A stretch of DNA of 64,000 nt from Aquatica leii (Eukaryota; Arthropoda; Insecta; Coleoptera; Lampyridae), in the NCBI GenBank assembly GCA_035610365.1, contig CM069432.1:27280354-27344353 (forward strand), in the 5' to 3' direction. The notes below the pieces were generated by a model that was not told where the DNA came from, made no database searches, and worked only from the letters and a program-made list of their open reading frames with translations. Positions 36,417 to 48,442 of this stretch are shown here, in pieces (positions within the stretch are counted from its first letter, which is position 1; the number at the start of each line of letters is the position of its first letter). The position numbers and the translations under genes were made by a program.

Positions 36417-36992
36417 AGTCCTCGCAATTTTACTTTCGATGCACGTCATTAACGTCAGTGACGTAGTTATTTAACCATGTTGTCGGTATTATCATGTAAA
36501 CTTACTGTTTTCGTACATTCTTAATATTACATTGCGTATTACGTTTTCATTAAATGTTTCTACATTCGTAACAGTTGTACTACGCTTACGTTTTGAAGAG
36601 ATCTAAGAACCTCGTTGTAAGCAACCGTTGTACATACAGAAATAACTGTAGAATATATGTATGTATTACCACAATTTAAATATTAAGTAAAAGGGTACTT
36701 CTCGCACAGCATTTACTGATATCAATGGACCACCATTATCTCGTTCAAGATCAAAATAGTACAGTTTTGTATCAAAAATAATTATAAAAAGCAATGAGAC
36801 ATAATTTGACATAAAAAACACAAATTTAATTTGACAGATGTCAACAACGCTGCAACTGTAGTAAGCACACCAACAACGTGATAAAAAAAATTCCATAAGA
36901 CAATTCGGTATTTATTTAATTTTTGCTATAAATAGGGTGGTATGAATTTTACGTCATTAATGACGTGCATCGAAAGTTAAATTGCGAGGACT
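36417..36992. mobile_element. 576-bp MITE inserted in copia pol
   Basis: The left end AGTCCTCGCAATTTTACTTT (36417) is repeated inverted at the right end (36992), with about 36 bp in common including CGATGCACGTCATTAA. The flanks are TGGTAT on the left and TTATGTACC on the right; removing the element rejoins the WY-x-P region of copia pol, so insertion into an existing element is clear. It contains no transposase. The ends contain repeated ACGTCA/TGACGT half-sites. Confidence 0.82.
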
Positions 36993-38060
36993 TTATGTAC
37001 CAAATATTTCAAGGAATTTATTTTCTGTTTTACACCGTAGCAAAAGAATGTAATTTTTTTACTGATCGCAATGGCTGCGAGATATACAAAGGTGGTAGAA
37101 TTCGGATTACTGGTAAATCGAATAGTAATGGTATATACATTCTTAATATGAGAGTTTGTCTTCCAAAAGAAGCACTAGTGACTGAACAGAAAAATTTGCT
37201 CTAGTTATGCCCCGAACGGCTTTGTCACCAGGACAAGAAACATGTAAAGGAATTCTTAATTAATCGACAGATTGAACTTTGTTCTGGCACTAATGATGAA
37301 GTCTGTGAAGGATGTATGATGGGTAAGCAGAAAAGACAAAAATTCAGCATGAGAAAGAAACGTGCTGAATTTCCTGGTGCACTTGTTTATGCAGACGTCT
37401 GTGGTCCAATGCATGAAACATCGGTTGGCAAACCTAGATTTTTATTTAGATAAAAGACAATCTGTCTAAATTCCGTCATGCAACAAAAAGAAGAAGTTGC
37501 CAAGTGTATTGACATTTACATTAAAGAGTGCATTACAGCAGGACACCGAGTGAAAGAATTCTTGAGTGATGGAGGTCGCGAGTTTGACAATAAAGCTGTA
37601 CAAGAGTTGTTAAGTTTTCAAGGCATAAATATCCGGTCAACTATGCCTTACACTCCAGAACAAAATGGTGGTGCTGAACGGGAAAACTGGACATTGGTTG
37701 AGACTGCTTAAACTCTGGGCAGAAGCAGTGAACACTGCCATTCATATCCTAAACAGAACAGGTCCAAGTGCTATAAAAGGAAAATCTCCTATACAGTTAT
37801 GTTCAGGGGAGGTATACCCAAGTATTGAACATTTTAAAATATTTAGTACAGAGTGTTATGTGCACATACCTAAAGAAAAACAAAAGAAGTGGGATGAAAA
37901 GAGCAAGCATGGCTACTTAGTTGGTTACTGTAATGAAAGAGATGGATACAGTGTTTGGATTCCTCAAGAAAACAAGGTGGTTAAAAGTCGTGATGTTTTT
38001 AAATGTGAAATTGTAGGTACAATTCCAAAGAACACTGCAGACCAGGCTGTGGAAGAATGA
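36993..38060 (+). pseudogene. copia-type GAG-pre-integrase and integrase (broken)
   Basis: Following the MITE, YTVAKECNFFTDRNGCEI leads into the GAG-pre-integrase/zinc region: CHQDKKHVKEFL, then CSGTNDEVCEGCMMGKQKR (an HHCC layout). The integrase core has the first acidic site in VYADVCGPM, the second in FLSDGGREFDNKAVQ and the third in MPYTPEQNGGAERENW, so D, D and E are all visible. Stops or frameshifts occur near 37203, 37450 and 37710. The C-terminal integrase region follows (HIPKEKQKKWDEKSKHGYLVGY, VVKSRDVFK). Confidence 0.88.
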
Positions 38061-38615
38061 AATAGCAGACAAGAAATTTGTCAGGTTGAAACAATTGTTC
38101 CAGTTGGTCCCGCCGGTTCTGAAGAACAAGATGACGTATTTCCTGTGCCAGTTGACTCTGATGGAATTGACCAACCAGCTGAAGATGTTCAGAGAAGGTA
38201 CCCAAAAAGGAAAAGGAAAAATAAGGCATTTACTGATTATGTAATGCTTTGTAATACTAAGTTAGATTGTAATGAAGCCATGTCAATCGCCGAAGCTTTT
38301 GCGAAGATTGATGCAAAAAAATGGAAAGCTGCGGTAAATGTAGAGCTAAACAGTTTACAAATGAATAATACTTGGGAAATTGTTGATCGTCCTGTAAGAA
38401 AACATGTGATTAAAAACAAATGGGTTTTTAAAATAAAGCATGATGGAATTAAATATAAGGCTAGGCTAATAGCAAAAGGATTTACACTGCGTTATGAATT
38501 AGATTTTAAAGAGACATTCTCACCTGTACTAAGATTTAGTACCTTCCGATTTTTGTTAGCTCTTGCTGTGAGATTAAAAATGAGTATCGAAAATAAAGTT
38601 AAAAATTTCGACTGA
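38061..38615 (+). pseudogene. copia-type reverse transcriptase, N-terminal part only
   Basis: The frame from about 38145 reads RRYPKRKRKN, WKAAVNVELNSLQMNNTWEI, NKWVFKIKHDG, YKARLIAKGFT and FKETFSPVLRFSTFRFLLAL, the fingers region of a Ty1/copia reverse transcriptase. It then ends at a stop (38613) before the palm YVDD motif. RNase H and the 3' LTR are missing, so the element is truncated here, by deletion or by later insertion. Confidence 0.9.
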
Positions 38616-38740
38616 AGAGCAATGTTTCACCTCTGAAACGTCAACATCAACAGTAAAAGCAAGCGGAGTAGCAAATTTTAATTTATCAGAGTCTGCGTAG
38701 AGATTAAAGTCCTCATCTTCTATTGTAATGTTTAATAATT
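38616..38740 (-). other. Short open minus-strand stretch, unassigned
   Basis: Read on the minus strand, about 40 codons are open, with an acidic start (TIEDEDFNLYADSDKLKF) and then ATPLAFTVDVDVSEVKHC. It begins exactly where copia homology stops. I do not recognise it and see no splice acceptor. Confidence 0.2.
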
Positions 38741-40904
38741 CAACAAATTATTTATTTACAATTCACACTAATAAATAAACTGAATAAAAGAAAGCGTTGC
38801 TAACTGAAATAGTGAAGAAAATTGTTAACAAGAAAAGTTTCGTTCTTTAGTTAAACAATGTGTTACAGTCAAGTACACAGGAAACTTTTTTCCTGAATTG
38901 ATCCTAACACGGATTAGTTCATCGGAATTCAATCGGAGTTCAATAAATGCCCAAACAATAAACGGTTTAAAATCAAAACATTTTTGGAATAACGTTTTTC
39001 ACTCTTTAAAGTTTAAAGCTTCTAGAAGAAAAAACTGTTTCCGGGCATTATACTCAAACTCAAAACGTTGAAGAAAGTTACAGTAACTTAACGATAAAAG
39101 TTTATTAAAAAACAACAGTTTCGGTAAGTTCACAAAAGATTAAAAAACTGACAACTTCGGTCCAATCAGCTGCAAGATCAAAACGAACAGCCGTTCAATC
39201 GTTTCGAAAGTCAGAAAGCAACACATGATTTTTTCCTTTAAAAAAACTTTGTAAGAAGCATTAATTCCAGTTGAAACGTTTTTGAAATCCAATAAATAAA
39301 ACTACTAATTTATTATGGAAACATTAGCAACCAACAAGTAGTCTGGATACCAAAAAACCAGAGTATCAAAAGAAACCTAATGACAGACGCACTAGCTGAA
39401 AAAGTCCAAGCCAAAACAAAAACCCGCTTTAGAAACCTTTTACGATACCGGAAAAAAATAATCCACAACAAATTAGTAGTGGATCATAGCAAACTATGGA
39501 ACAACTCTGCAAAAATAAAGCACATAAAACTCTTCCTTACAGAGCCACAATTAAACACTCAAATTGCAATATCAAGCACGAGTCGACGAAGTTTGAGGAA
39601 ACTTCATAGAAGATACAGAACTACTTAGGGAGTAAAACTCAGACGTGCACGAAAGGATCAAGAAAACACCAGTGCAGAGAAGCCAGACAAACCACCTCTT
39701 AAATGAGGGAAAAATTTAAAAAACCAGAAATAGACGTATGGTTCACTAATTAAAAATCAATTTTATTTTTTATTGGTCGTACTCCGCCTTGCAGTATAAT
39801 TTTATCAGTCAGATAAAAATATAAGTGAGAATTAATGGTTTTCTTACATTCACTTAGAGGTTTTTACTCTACAAAAAAGTACATAGACCAAAAAAAAACA
39901 AAAAAGAATTACCACAGAACTATCTGTTGAATAAATTTATACAAATGAACAACTCAGTCTTAGGCTTCCAAAATAAAATTTTCTTGGTATTTTAAAGGTA
40001 TCGAAACATTCAAGCATTCACGTCACGTCACGTCACGTTGCATAAAAACAACAAAATAAATTTGGACCAAAACCTGTAACTATAATGTATGACCAACTAA
40101 ATATTTCAGCAATAAATCTAATCTTTATTTTATCCGCAAATCAAAGATATAAAAAACTACAAGACTTTCATCACTAAAGAAACCACAGATTAATAAAAGA
40201 GAAAATCTATTAATATCAATAAAATTTTAATGCTTCGCGTAACAAAATCGACCATAAAAAGATAAAAATACAGACAGTCGTCTATACACATTAAAGCTTC
40301 AGTTAAATGTCACATTTCTATCTTACTTTAATATAAAGAAGTTTTGGCGTGTAATAAACAAAATAATAATATAATAAAAAATAAAGTTGCTGATATAGGT
40401 ACTGATTAAATGTTGAAAGACTTTCATTTGCGTTTTGACTTTAAATTGCTAAGCTCTGTAGGCAAGTAGTCCAAAAACACTGTACATCATAATAATAAAA
40501 ACAAAAGGTAGCATCAAATGAATCGTTGGAAAGATATTGAAGAATTCAACTCGGTAACATTTAATCCAGAAAAGATTAACTCGAAGAAAATAGGTTTCTT
40601 TTTAATAAACGATTACTAATTTCAGAGCTTCAGACACGCCGATAAGTCAAAAAAGCCAAGATTAATAAAAATTCACATTTTTTTTAGAAATAAACTATTG
40701 CTCGGTTCTGTTTTTGGCTTTTTTTATTTTCTGCTAAGAAAGGTAAAAAAAGTATTCCTAGAACAAATTATTACTGGTAAACAAAATGAAATAAAAATAA
40801 CATGCTCGAGATATGGTAGTGAGTTTCTTCCCATGAACAAAACGATAAATTTGAAGTCCACAGTCAGTGGAAAAAATTCAAATAAAGATCAAAACTAATA
40901 GTTA
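38741..40904. other. AT-rich DNA with one open frame of unknown origin
   Basis: Mostly no signal. A plus-strand frame at 39380-39628 (82 codons, Lys/Arg-rich) has no recognisable motif. A CGTCA pentamer is repeated in tandem at 40021-40037. An ATT/AAT microsatellite occurs just after this region at about 40993-41025. Confidence 0.35.
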
Positions 40905-42592
40905 TCCATCACCCACCATTTTCGAGGGAGCCTCAAATCTCTAATTTTACCACGTTTGGATAAATTAATTATAATTTATTTATCGAACGATAATAATAAT
41001 TATAATAATTATTATAATAATAAATATATGGACATGAATTTAATTTAAATGGGAAAAAGAACTATTTTAGCTATAAACAGTAATACATAAAAAGATATTC
41101 ATCGTTAGTTGGTGCTTGCTTTCCTTTTATACCCTGAGGTACAGCTCTCTCGTTTCAAAAACCAGCAGTACTCCGCCAACATGCTTGCATTCCACTTCCC
41201 TGAAAATCTCTTCTCCAGCTTAGCGATGTCTTGATGGAACCGTTCCCCGTGTTCATCCGAGACTGCTCCTAAATTTTCAGGGAAAAAGTCCAGATGCGAG
41301 TGAAGGAAGTGAACTTTAAGGAAGATGTTACATCCTATGTCCTTGTACGCTAAAAGCAGTTCCTCGACGTGAGCGACATAATCTTCACTTTTGTGGTTAC
41401 CCAGGAAGTTCTTACAAACGTTTTAAAATGCAAGCCAAGCTCGTTTTTCTTTTCGATTTAGGTGTTCAATAAAAGTCGAATCTTGAAAGAGTTGTCTAAT
41501 CTGGGGACCAACAAAAACGCCTTCTTTGATTTTAGCTTCGCTAAGACGAGGACATTTAGTTTTCAAAAATTGAAATGCGCCACCTGCCTTGTCCACTGCT
41601 TCCACAAACTGCTTGATCAATCCAAGTTTGATGTGTAAAAGTGGTAAGCAAATATTTTCCTTCGGAACCAAAGGATTGTGGGCGACATTTTTCTGACCAG
41701 CAATAAGATTTTCTCGCAGAGGCCAGTCCCGTACGATGTAATGTTTATCTCGGGCTCGGCTATCCCATTCACAAAGGAAGCAGCAATATTTTGTGAATCC
41801 TGATTGCAGGCCCGTGAGTAGAGCAACAACTTTTAAGTCAGCGCAAAGTTTCCACTTTTAATCATGATAACTAATTTTATCAACGATTCTGAAGATGTTT
41901 TCGTACGTTTCCTTCATATCAACAGAGTATGCAACTGGAACTGATGGGAAGTCATTCCCATTTGCCAACAGGACAACTTTTAAGCTTGTTTTTGATGAGT
42001 CTATAAACAGTCTCTATTTGTCTGGGTCACATGGCATCTGTAGCTCCGTCATCAATAAATTTGCATTAGGGCAGAACACTAAACCTTTATCTTCTGAGAA
42101 AAGACATTTCAGGGTTGCTTGTCGGGTCCTGTAAGAAGATATTTTTACTCTCTTTTCTAAGAGATTCCACTGTTGAAGTCGCAATCATAGGAGCTGAGAT
42201 TTAGTCTTGGGTAACTGCAAATTCCTGACAAGATCATTTAATTCCGATTGAGTAAGGAGGTGAGGTTGCCGAGAAACTAAATCTGCGGAATACTCTTCAT
42301 CATCATTGAACGTATCATTCGAAGCCCCAGGTTGTGGCTCAGAGTCTTTTGAATCAATTTCCGGCTCTAGAGTATAAATGTTTGGGGGCTCTGGGATTGG
42401 CAAAGTATCGTTATGAGGAACAGGTCTTAGAGCTGACGGAATATTGGGATACTGAATTGTATGCTTACTTTTGCTCGAAAACCCGACGGTAGAAGTCATA
42501 CAAAAGTAACAATCTGTAAGATGACAGCGAGGTTTACGCCAAACCATTTTTAAAATAAAAATGGGGTCCCCCAAAATAGGTGGGTGATGGGT
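40905..42592 (-). mobile_element. TIR-bounded element carrying a single unassigned 481-codon gene
   Basis: The left end TATCCATCACCCACCATTTT (about 40903) and the right end, inverted (TACCCATCACCCACCTATTT, to about 42593), match in 26-30 positions including the following GGGGGA-type block. They sit just outside the stop and just upstream of the start of the enclosed minus-strand reading frame. A length of 1.69 kb with one gene and inverted ends is the architecture of a cut-and-paste DNA transposon. No convincing target duplication is visible. I cannot assign a known superfamily. Confidence 0.6.
41105..42547 (-). pseudogene. Unassigned arthropod repeat-family protein, four nonsense codons
   Basis: One frame of 481 codons runs from ATG (42547) to TAA (41107-41105) without net frameshift. 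It is broken only by in-frame stops at 42187, 42016, 41860 and 41425. Landmarks in order: MVWRKPRCHLTDCYFC and SKHTIQYPNIPSALRPVPH (N-terminal); RLFIDSSKTSLKVVLL; LCADLKVVALLTGLQSGFTK; CCFLCEWDSRARDKHY (paired cysteines); LPLLHIKLGLIKQFV; KIKEGVFVGPQIRQLF; HSHLDFFPENLGAVSDEHGE, then RFHQDIAKLEKRF. I recall this family as common, multicopy and uncharacterised in insects and other invertebrates. The aspartates in IDSS and ADLK and the glutamate in DEHGERFH could form a DDE triad, which is inference. Confidence 0.75.
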
Positions 42593-45500
42593 AAAAACGG
42601 AGCTCATTTTTGGATGCAGGAGGTCATTTTACATAAGAATCGTCAAGAATGGTATCAGCGCCGATTTTCATGCACACCAGTGTAATTATTGGAACTCATA
42701 ATGTTCAATTACAAATACCAATTCACGCAACAACCTTACTACATGAACAAAAGTTTGGTTAAGAAACACATGTCAAATGTCAACTTTTGTTGACATAAGC
42801 GCGGCCAAGTAACTGCGCATGCTTGGATTCAATAGGATACTGTTTACATAATAAAATTGTACTTTTATTTCCGTTTCGATCCCAGAATGTCTTATCGACC
42901 TTGTGAATTCAAATCGATTTGATTGCTGATTTGAAAGTGCTTTCATGGTATACCGTTTTCAATTCGAATTTAATTCTTCATGGAAACGTATGGGATTTTA
43001 ACACTAGAACCACCACTGGATGTAAATACCGAAAAGCGCCACTTGTGGCGAAAATGGCCCCTTCTATAATTTAACAGTTTAAAATCGGAAATAACGGATA
43101 TTTTGAAAAATCAGAATTGTTTCATCATTCGATACTCCCTTAAATCAAGTAAATAAAAATTGAATTTTTTTACCATACAATAAAAACGTGTAATAAATAG
43201 TATAATACTGAAAAAAAAACTGTTGTAGAACGTATATATTTTGTAAACACTCCAGATGTTATCACTTTAACTAAAAGTAGTAAATATCATCAAAAGTTCA
43301 AAATAAATAGATAAAGTTACATCAACAGACACTTTTCACATAATCTTTTGATAACCCTAAAATTACACTCATTTGTGTATCATACGAATACATAATTACA
43401 AAAAATTATTTTATTTCTATTCTTAGCTATAAATGTAACAATTTTCTTGAAACGTATTTAAAAGAAGTATGTGTTTACTAAACTTTGTATATTTCTAATT
43501 AGGTAGTTTCATAGCGATACCCATTAATATGTAGTTCAATGTCAAGGAAGAAAGTAAAATGAAAATTTGTGCAAGCAACGACCTTAACAGATCCATAAAT
43601 TTCCATTATACGTTAAATGTATGACGTATGTAATTGTTACTTACTCACATACAAACTACGCTTTAAATAATATTGATTGTTACAAATTGTCTATTATATC
43701 TATTATCTAATTGTAACAGCAAACCTACAATACTCATACAACATAGCAACCTCAGATAAACCACCGCAAAAATATTTTATCTTAAAAAAAATCATTTTTC
43801 TAATTTGATAGCAACACGGTGTCCTTAATAAAGTAAACAAAACGCTAATTAAGACAAATTGCCTAAAATAAAATGATTACTACAAAGTATCCAATCCAAT
43901 CAAAAACTTGAAGTTGAATTCAGTTTAAAAATTAATCTTTTCATTATCTTTAGTATTTGTTTAAGCTATCCATTCTGTAACTAAACGATTCCTGTTGCCA
44001 TTAAGAAATTGAATATATTTCTCAATTTTTGAATTTAGTTAAGATAGAATTAAGTATGTTGTACTAAGGTTAAACGAATGAAGATTAACAAACTGAGCGA
44101 TTTAGCTAACATGTTAATTAAAAGTTAAAATTTTTATATATTTATTGCTTTCATCCATTCTTCAGTTAGATTAAAGCAACACTTCTAAATTTAGTAAAAT
44201 GCAGAATAGTAAATCATTTTTATCAACGCATTTATAATGAACATACGTCTTACCATAATTCTCGATTAGACCACAAAAAACAGAATGACTTAAAAATATA
44301 ATAAAAGCAGTAACTATACATACATGATAATAATTAGTAAAGTAATTACCAAATATCACGTAATACGCATCAGTAAACCAAAAAAAGATTATCGACATGG
44401 AATAAGGTAGCCCATACAACATCACGCAATCAAAGCTTTAAAACGTGACCGTAAATTAATGATCACGTGAGAATTTAGCAACTTGAATTTTATAATAATC
44501 TTATCATTTGTCTCATTTATTAAAAAAAAAACGTGCCCGAAAAATGTTACATAAAAATAAATGTTTGTTCAATTGACGAGAAGCCTATTTTTAAACGAAA
44601 ACTTTTATTACGCTAATTCACAACAGCTTTTATTACTGTTATTATTTATAAATAACGGGGACACCAGTTATTTAATAAATAAACAATAAGTCAGCTGAAC
44701 TGATGACGTAACAATTACACACATTTATTGGTCTTGATCCGAATACATAAGATTAGAAGCTAGAATAAAAAAATTAAATACGAGTCGAGTGCCATAAATA
44801 TCACATGACAGTTTTTGGCTTAAATTTGACTCAAAATCTTAAATAGAAAACAAAATCGAAAGTTATTTCAAGAATTCATAAATTTAAAATTTTGATGGAA
44901 ACGACTACTTTTAAAACCGAATTACAAAGTAAATTGATCAATAAAAGACATTTTATTATTTATCTGCTGAAAGAAAGTTGGAGAAAAATAAAGTTCAATG
45001 TGCTTGGTCTGTCTCAATAAAAATGGATAAAACAAAAACAGCTGAAGGTAACAAGAGCACGATAATTAAAAAAAATTTAATTACGTGAAGCTACAAGTCT
45101 AAACATCAAAGAATATTTATTTTTTAATGTAATTAAAAAAAATTGATTATTAGCTAGAATACAGCCGTTCCTGATCATAAAACAAAAAGCTCCAATACGT
45201 TAATAAAAAGCACTACGCGACTATTAGGCGCTTTTTTTATTAAAAAATGTAAACAGGAACTCCAAAATATTTGTTTTCCCATTACCATAAAAATAATGTC
45301 ATAAAGGCCGTGTGTTTTTCTAGACAAAATCGATAGGGGTAAAATATTTGTTGAAAACACTACGTGTCCCGAATATAATTTTCCTGCTTTCTCACTATTA
45401 GAAATTAAAAATATTTATATTCCAGATGTGTATTCTATACATAATTTGCGAATTAATATTGAGTAATTGAAGTGCAACGTACATGAATTGAATATAATTA

Positions 45501-48442
45501 AAGACCCATTTTATGCAACTATGCACACGATAACAATAGCAAATTCGTTTAGAGTAAATTATTAAACAAAGCATCCTTGAACTTAATACGATTGGCAAAT
45601 GTTTCGTTTTATAATCACTTAAAATGATCTGCGCGTCAATTTGTTTTAACTAGGTTAAACACTATTGAAAATATATAATTTTTCTATTGACGTATTTCCA
45701 AATTATCCCAATAAAAATTAAAGCGATTAAATCGCTTTTACTCCATCCAAATACGAAGAAAGCAAGATTTAGAGAGTCGTAAAGTCTGGTACTTTTATTG
45801 TCGAAATTTCCACAGAATATTTTCTTTTTGTTAGTGGAATTCAAAAACATTTGTAATCGATTTTATTTCGTTTCACTCCCTTTTGAATTAATTGAAACCT
45901 CATTAATTAATGCGATTTTGCCCCTATGAACGATGAATTAACTATGAATTACGTGGAACATTGATCTTAGCATGTTTTAATTGACATTTATAGGTAAATA
46001 CCCTGTAAGTGTTTGTTCGTGAGCGACACACATAATGTTCTATTCTTGATTCAACATACGTCAAAGTAAATTTAAAATAGCGAATATGTTACGTGCTTTA
46101 AACAATGAACACAACCCATCTGGTAAAAAAAATTTAAGTTTCAACAAAACAAATTGCAACAAAAATTGAACACGGTTTAATATATAAGCAAAAGCCTTGA
46201 CATTTATTAACATAACGGATTGCACACGAGCAGATGCTCTAATTACAACTACTTACAATAGAAGTGCGAAAATTCGTTATAGCAAAACGGGAAACTCAAG
46301 GTCCTTAAATTATTGATTTGGTTTGAAACAACGTTATTAGTAAATAACGCAATCACGTTTAGTTTCTATTTTGAGAACAATAAGATGAACTGTTACCTTT
46401 ACCTAAATTACAATTTTAAACTCAAAAACATGAAAAAACATTTTTCATTGCATAAGTTTAAAATAAGAATGTAACAGCCAACATGTCACGAGATCAGGTG
46501 GCGAAAATAAATCGAACATGTGCAAATTTTAGACGAATTGTACACCATTCATTCAAAAACAAATCGCAAAATGTAATAAATGATCATTACGCCATTTTAA
46601 TTTCGTGATTTGATTAAAAGGCATTTCCGACTAAAATTAATTTGGATATTTTGCGCTGAGTTTATTTAATGTAATCTACTAAGTGTTTCCGAACGAGGTT
46701 TAATGTCACTGTTGATAAAATATTGTTTCAAAGAACTGGTAGAAATGTTATATATTCGAGCTTTTCATAAAAGCTTTATTTAAATTATATTTAGACGTTC
46801 AATTTGTATAAACATGAAACGGTTTAACGTTAGTTGCGGGCGAGGACGCATTTATTTTTAGATGAAAAAGAAAACTTACACGATATGAGCAAAAATGAAA
46901 TAACTGCGTAAAACATCGCTTAAATCTACTGAATATGAGATGTAAAACAACTTCAAATGCTACTCTCGCACTCATCAAAAAATGAATAAAATTTGAACGA
47001 AAGAGACAAACGATATCGGTAAAAATATCATGCTGTGCTCTTCTTCCTTCCTTGCTTTCGCGATTATTGATTTTCCGTGATTCCAATTTTATGTTTATTG
47101 TTAAGCAATTGGGTTTTCCTTATGAAAAATGAAAGAAGTCTTCGAATTATTGATTTACTTCACCTTGAACTACGTATTTCCAATAGAATACAAGTATCCG
47201 TATAATAAAAGATTCGTGTTTTTTCCGTAACGAGAAAAACAAGTTATAAGACAAAAAAATTCAATGCCTATGCAGATCCTAATAAAGGACAAAGCTTGAG
47301 ATTCGCAAGTTGTGCTAGTATGGAAATGCTGAGATAAAAATCATTACACTATAACTAGCAATTATTTCCGCACTATGTAGCTTTTGCTTTACAGAAAAAA
47401 ATTAATATTACATTTTCTAGAGTTTTCAATGAAATTGCATTTCTTTCAAATGATTGCGAACCTTTCCAAAGTATTGGCATTCTGTAATCTTCTGAATCAT
47501 TTTAACAATAAGTAGATGGTATGAAGTCAAATGTCTAAACCGTAATCGTTCCGACAAATTGTGACAGAAAATCAAAGATGTTGATTTTTACTTTTACGGA
47601 TTGGATTGACCGACGCAGTATTACACAAACGACAAAAATCTAACGAACGATTCTACCACATTCCAAAAAAAGTCAATTCAGTACGAAAACCTCTCGAACA
47701 AAGTACTGAAACTTATTGTATTGTTTTTTTTAACGATTCACCATTCAAAAAAGCATGTCACCAAATTTATTAAAAACGAGTTTAAGCTCTTTTTATAATC
47801 ATCTTAGTTATTGCTAGTTCTATATTCAATTAACAAAGCGTATCTAATCATTTAAAAGAATATTTAAAAAATTGTTTTTATTCGTTATTTTCCAACATAG
47901 AGTATATAATCGTATGATTTATCTACAAACTTTTCTTAATTTTTACAACGAGAAAAGCTTCGCCTCTTTTTAACTAACTAAAAAAGACCCTAAAAAACAA
48001 TCGATGCATCAAGATTCCAAATAAAAACCATTATAGAGAAGTTTTCTAAAAAAGAAGAAGAAAGATATATTAAGACGCCCTCTAAATGTTGCTGCCACCA
48101 TTATTAAGACGTCCCTTGCCACATTTTCAGCTTTCTGGGCAAATATAAAATCCGCTTTTATAAATTTTGAGCACAACGGTTATGATTGGCAGTGGTGTTT
48201 TTATGTGACACGGACTCTAGAAGAAAAAAATACCCAAAAAGAAACAACAAAATATATATTTAAGGTCTTTCTTTGAAATAGACAAAATGATTATTATTGT
48301 TTATAATCTTTTTATCCTTCAACGGTCTAAGTTGCACCCCATAGCAATATTTTCGTAAATATCTCATTATATGTACTACCCTTTTCACTCATGTTAAAGG
48401 TACAAGGAGCGTGAAAAGTAACACAAAAGGTAGGGCACACCA
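42593..48442. other. AT-rich non-coding DNA
   Basis: I find no gene in this stretch. A TTAACACTAGAACCACC phrase at about 42997 resembles a piggyBac-type left end, but no partner end was found. Open frames on the minus strand (for example 44171-44425 and 46799-47086) lack recognisable motifs and have AT-driven composition. Confidence 0.45.

Noticed and set aside
42997-43090. piggyBac-type end (TTAACACTAGAACCACC)
   Set aside because: No inverted partner was found within several kb, and the neighbouring sequence has no transposase remains, so a single motif is not enough.
46799-47086. Minus-strand frame starting MESRKINNRESKEGRRAQ, considered as a HIF bHLH exon
   Set aside because: It lacks the basic-region pattern of HIF (SRDAARCRR) and the helix-loop-helix leucines, and its second half is hydrophobic AT-driven sequence.
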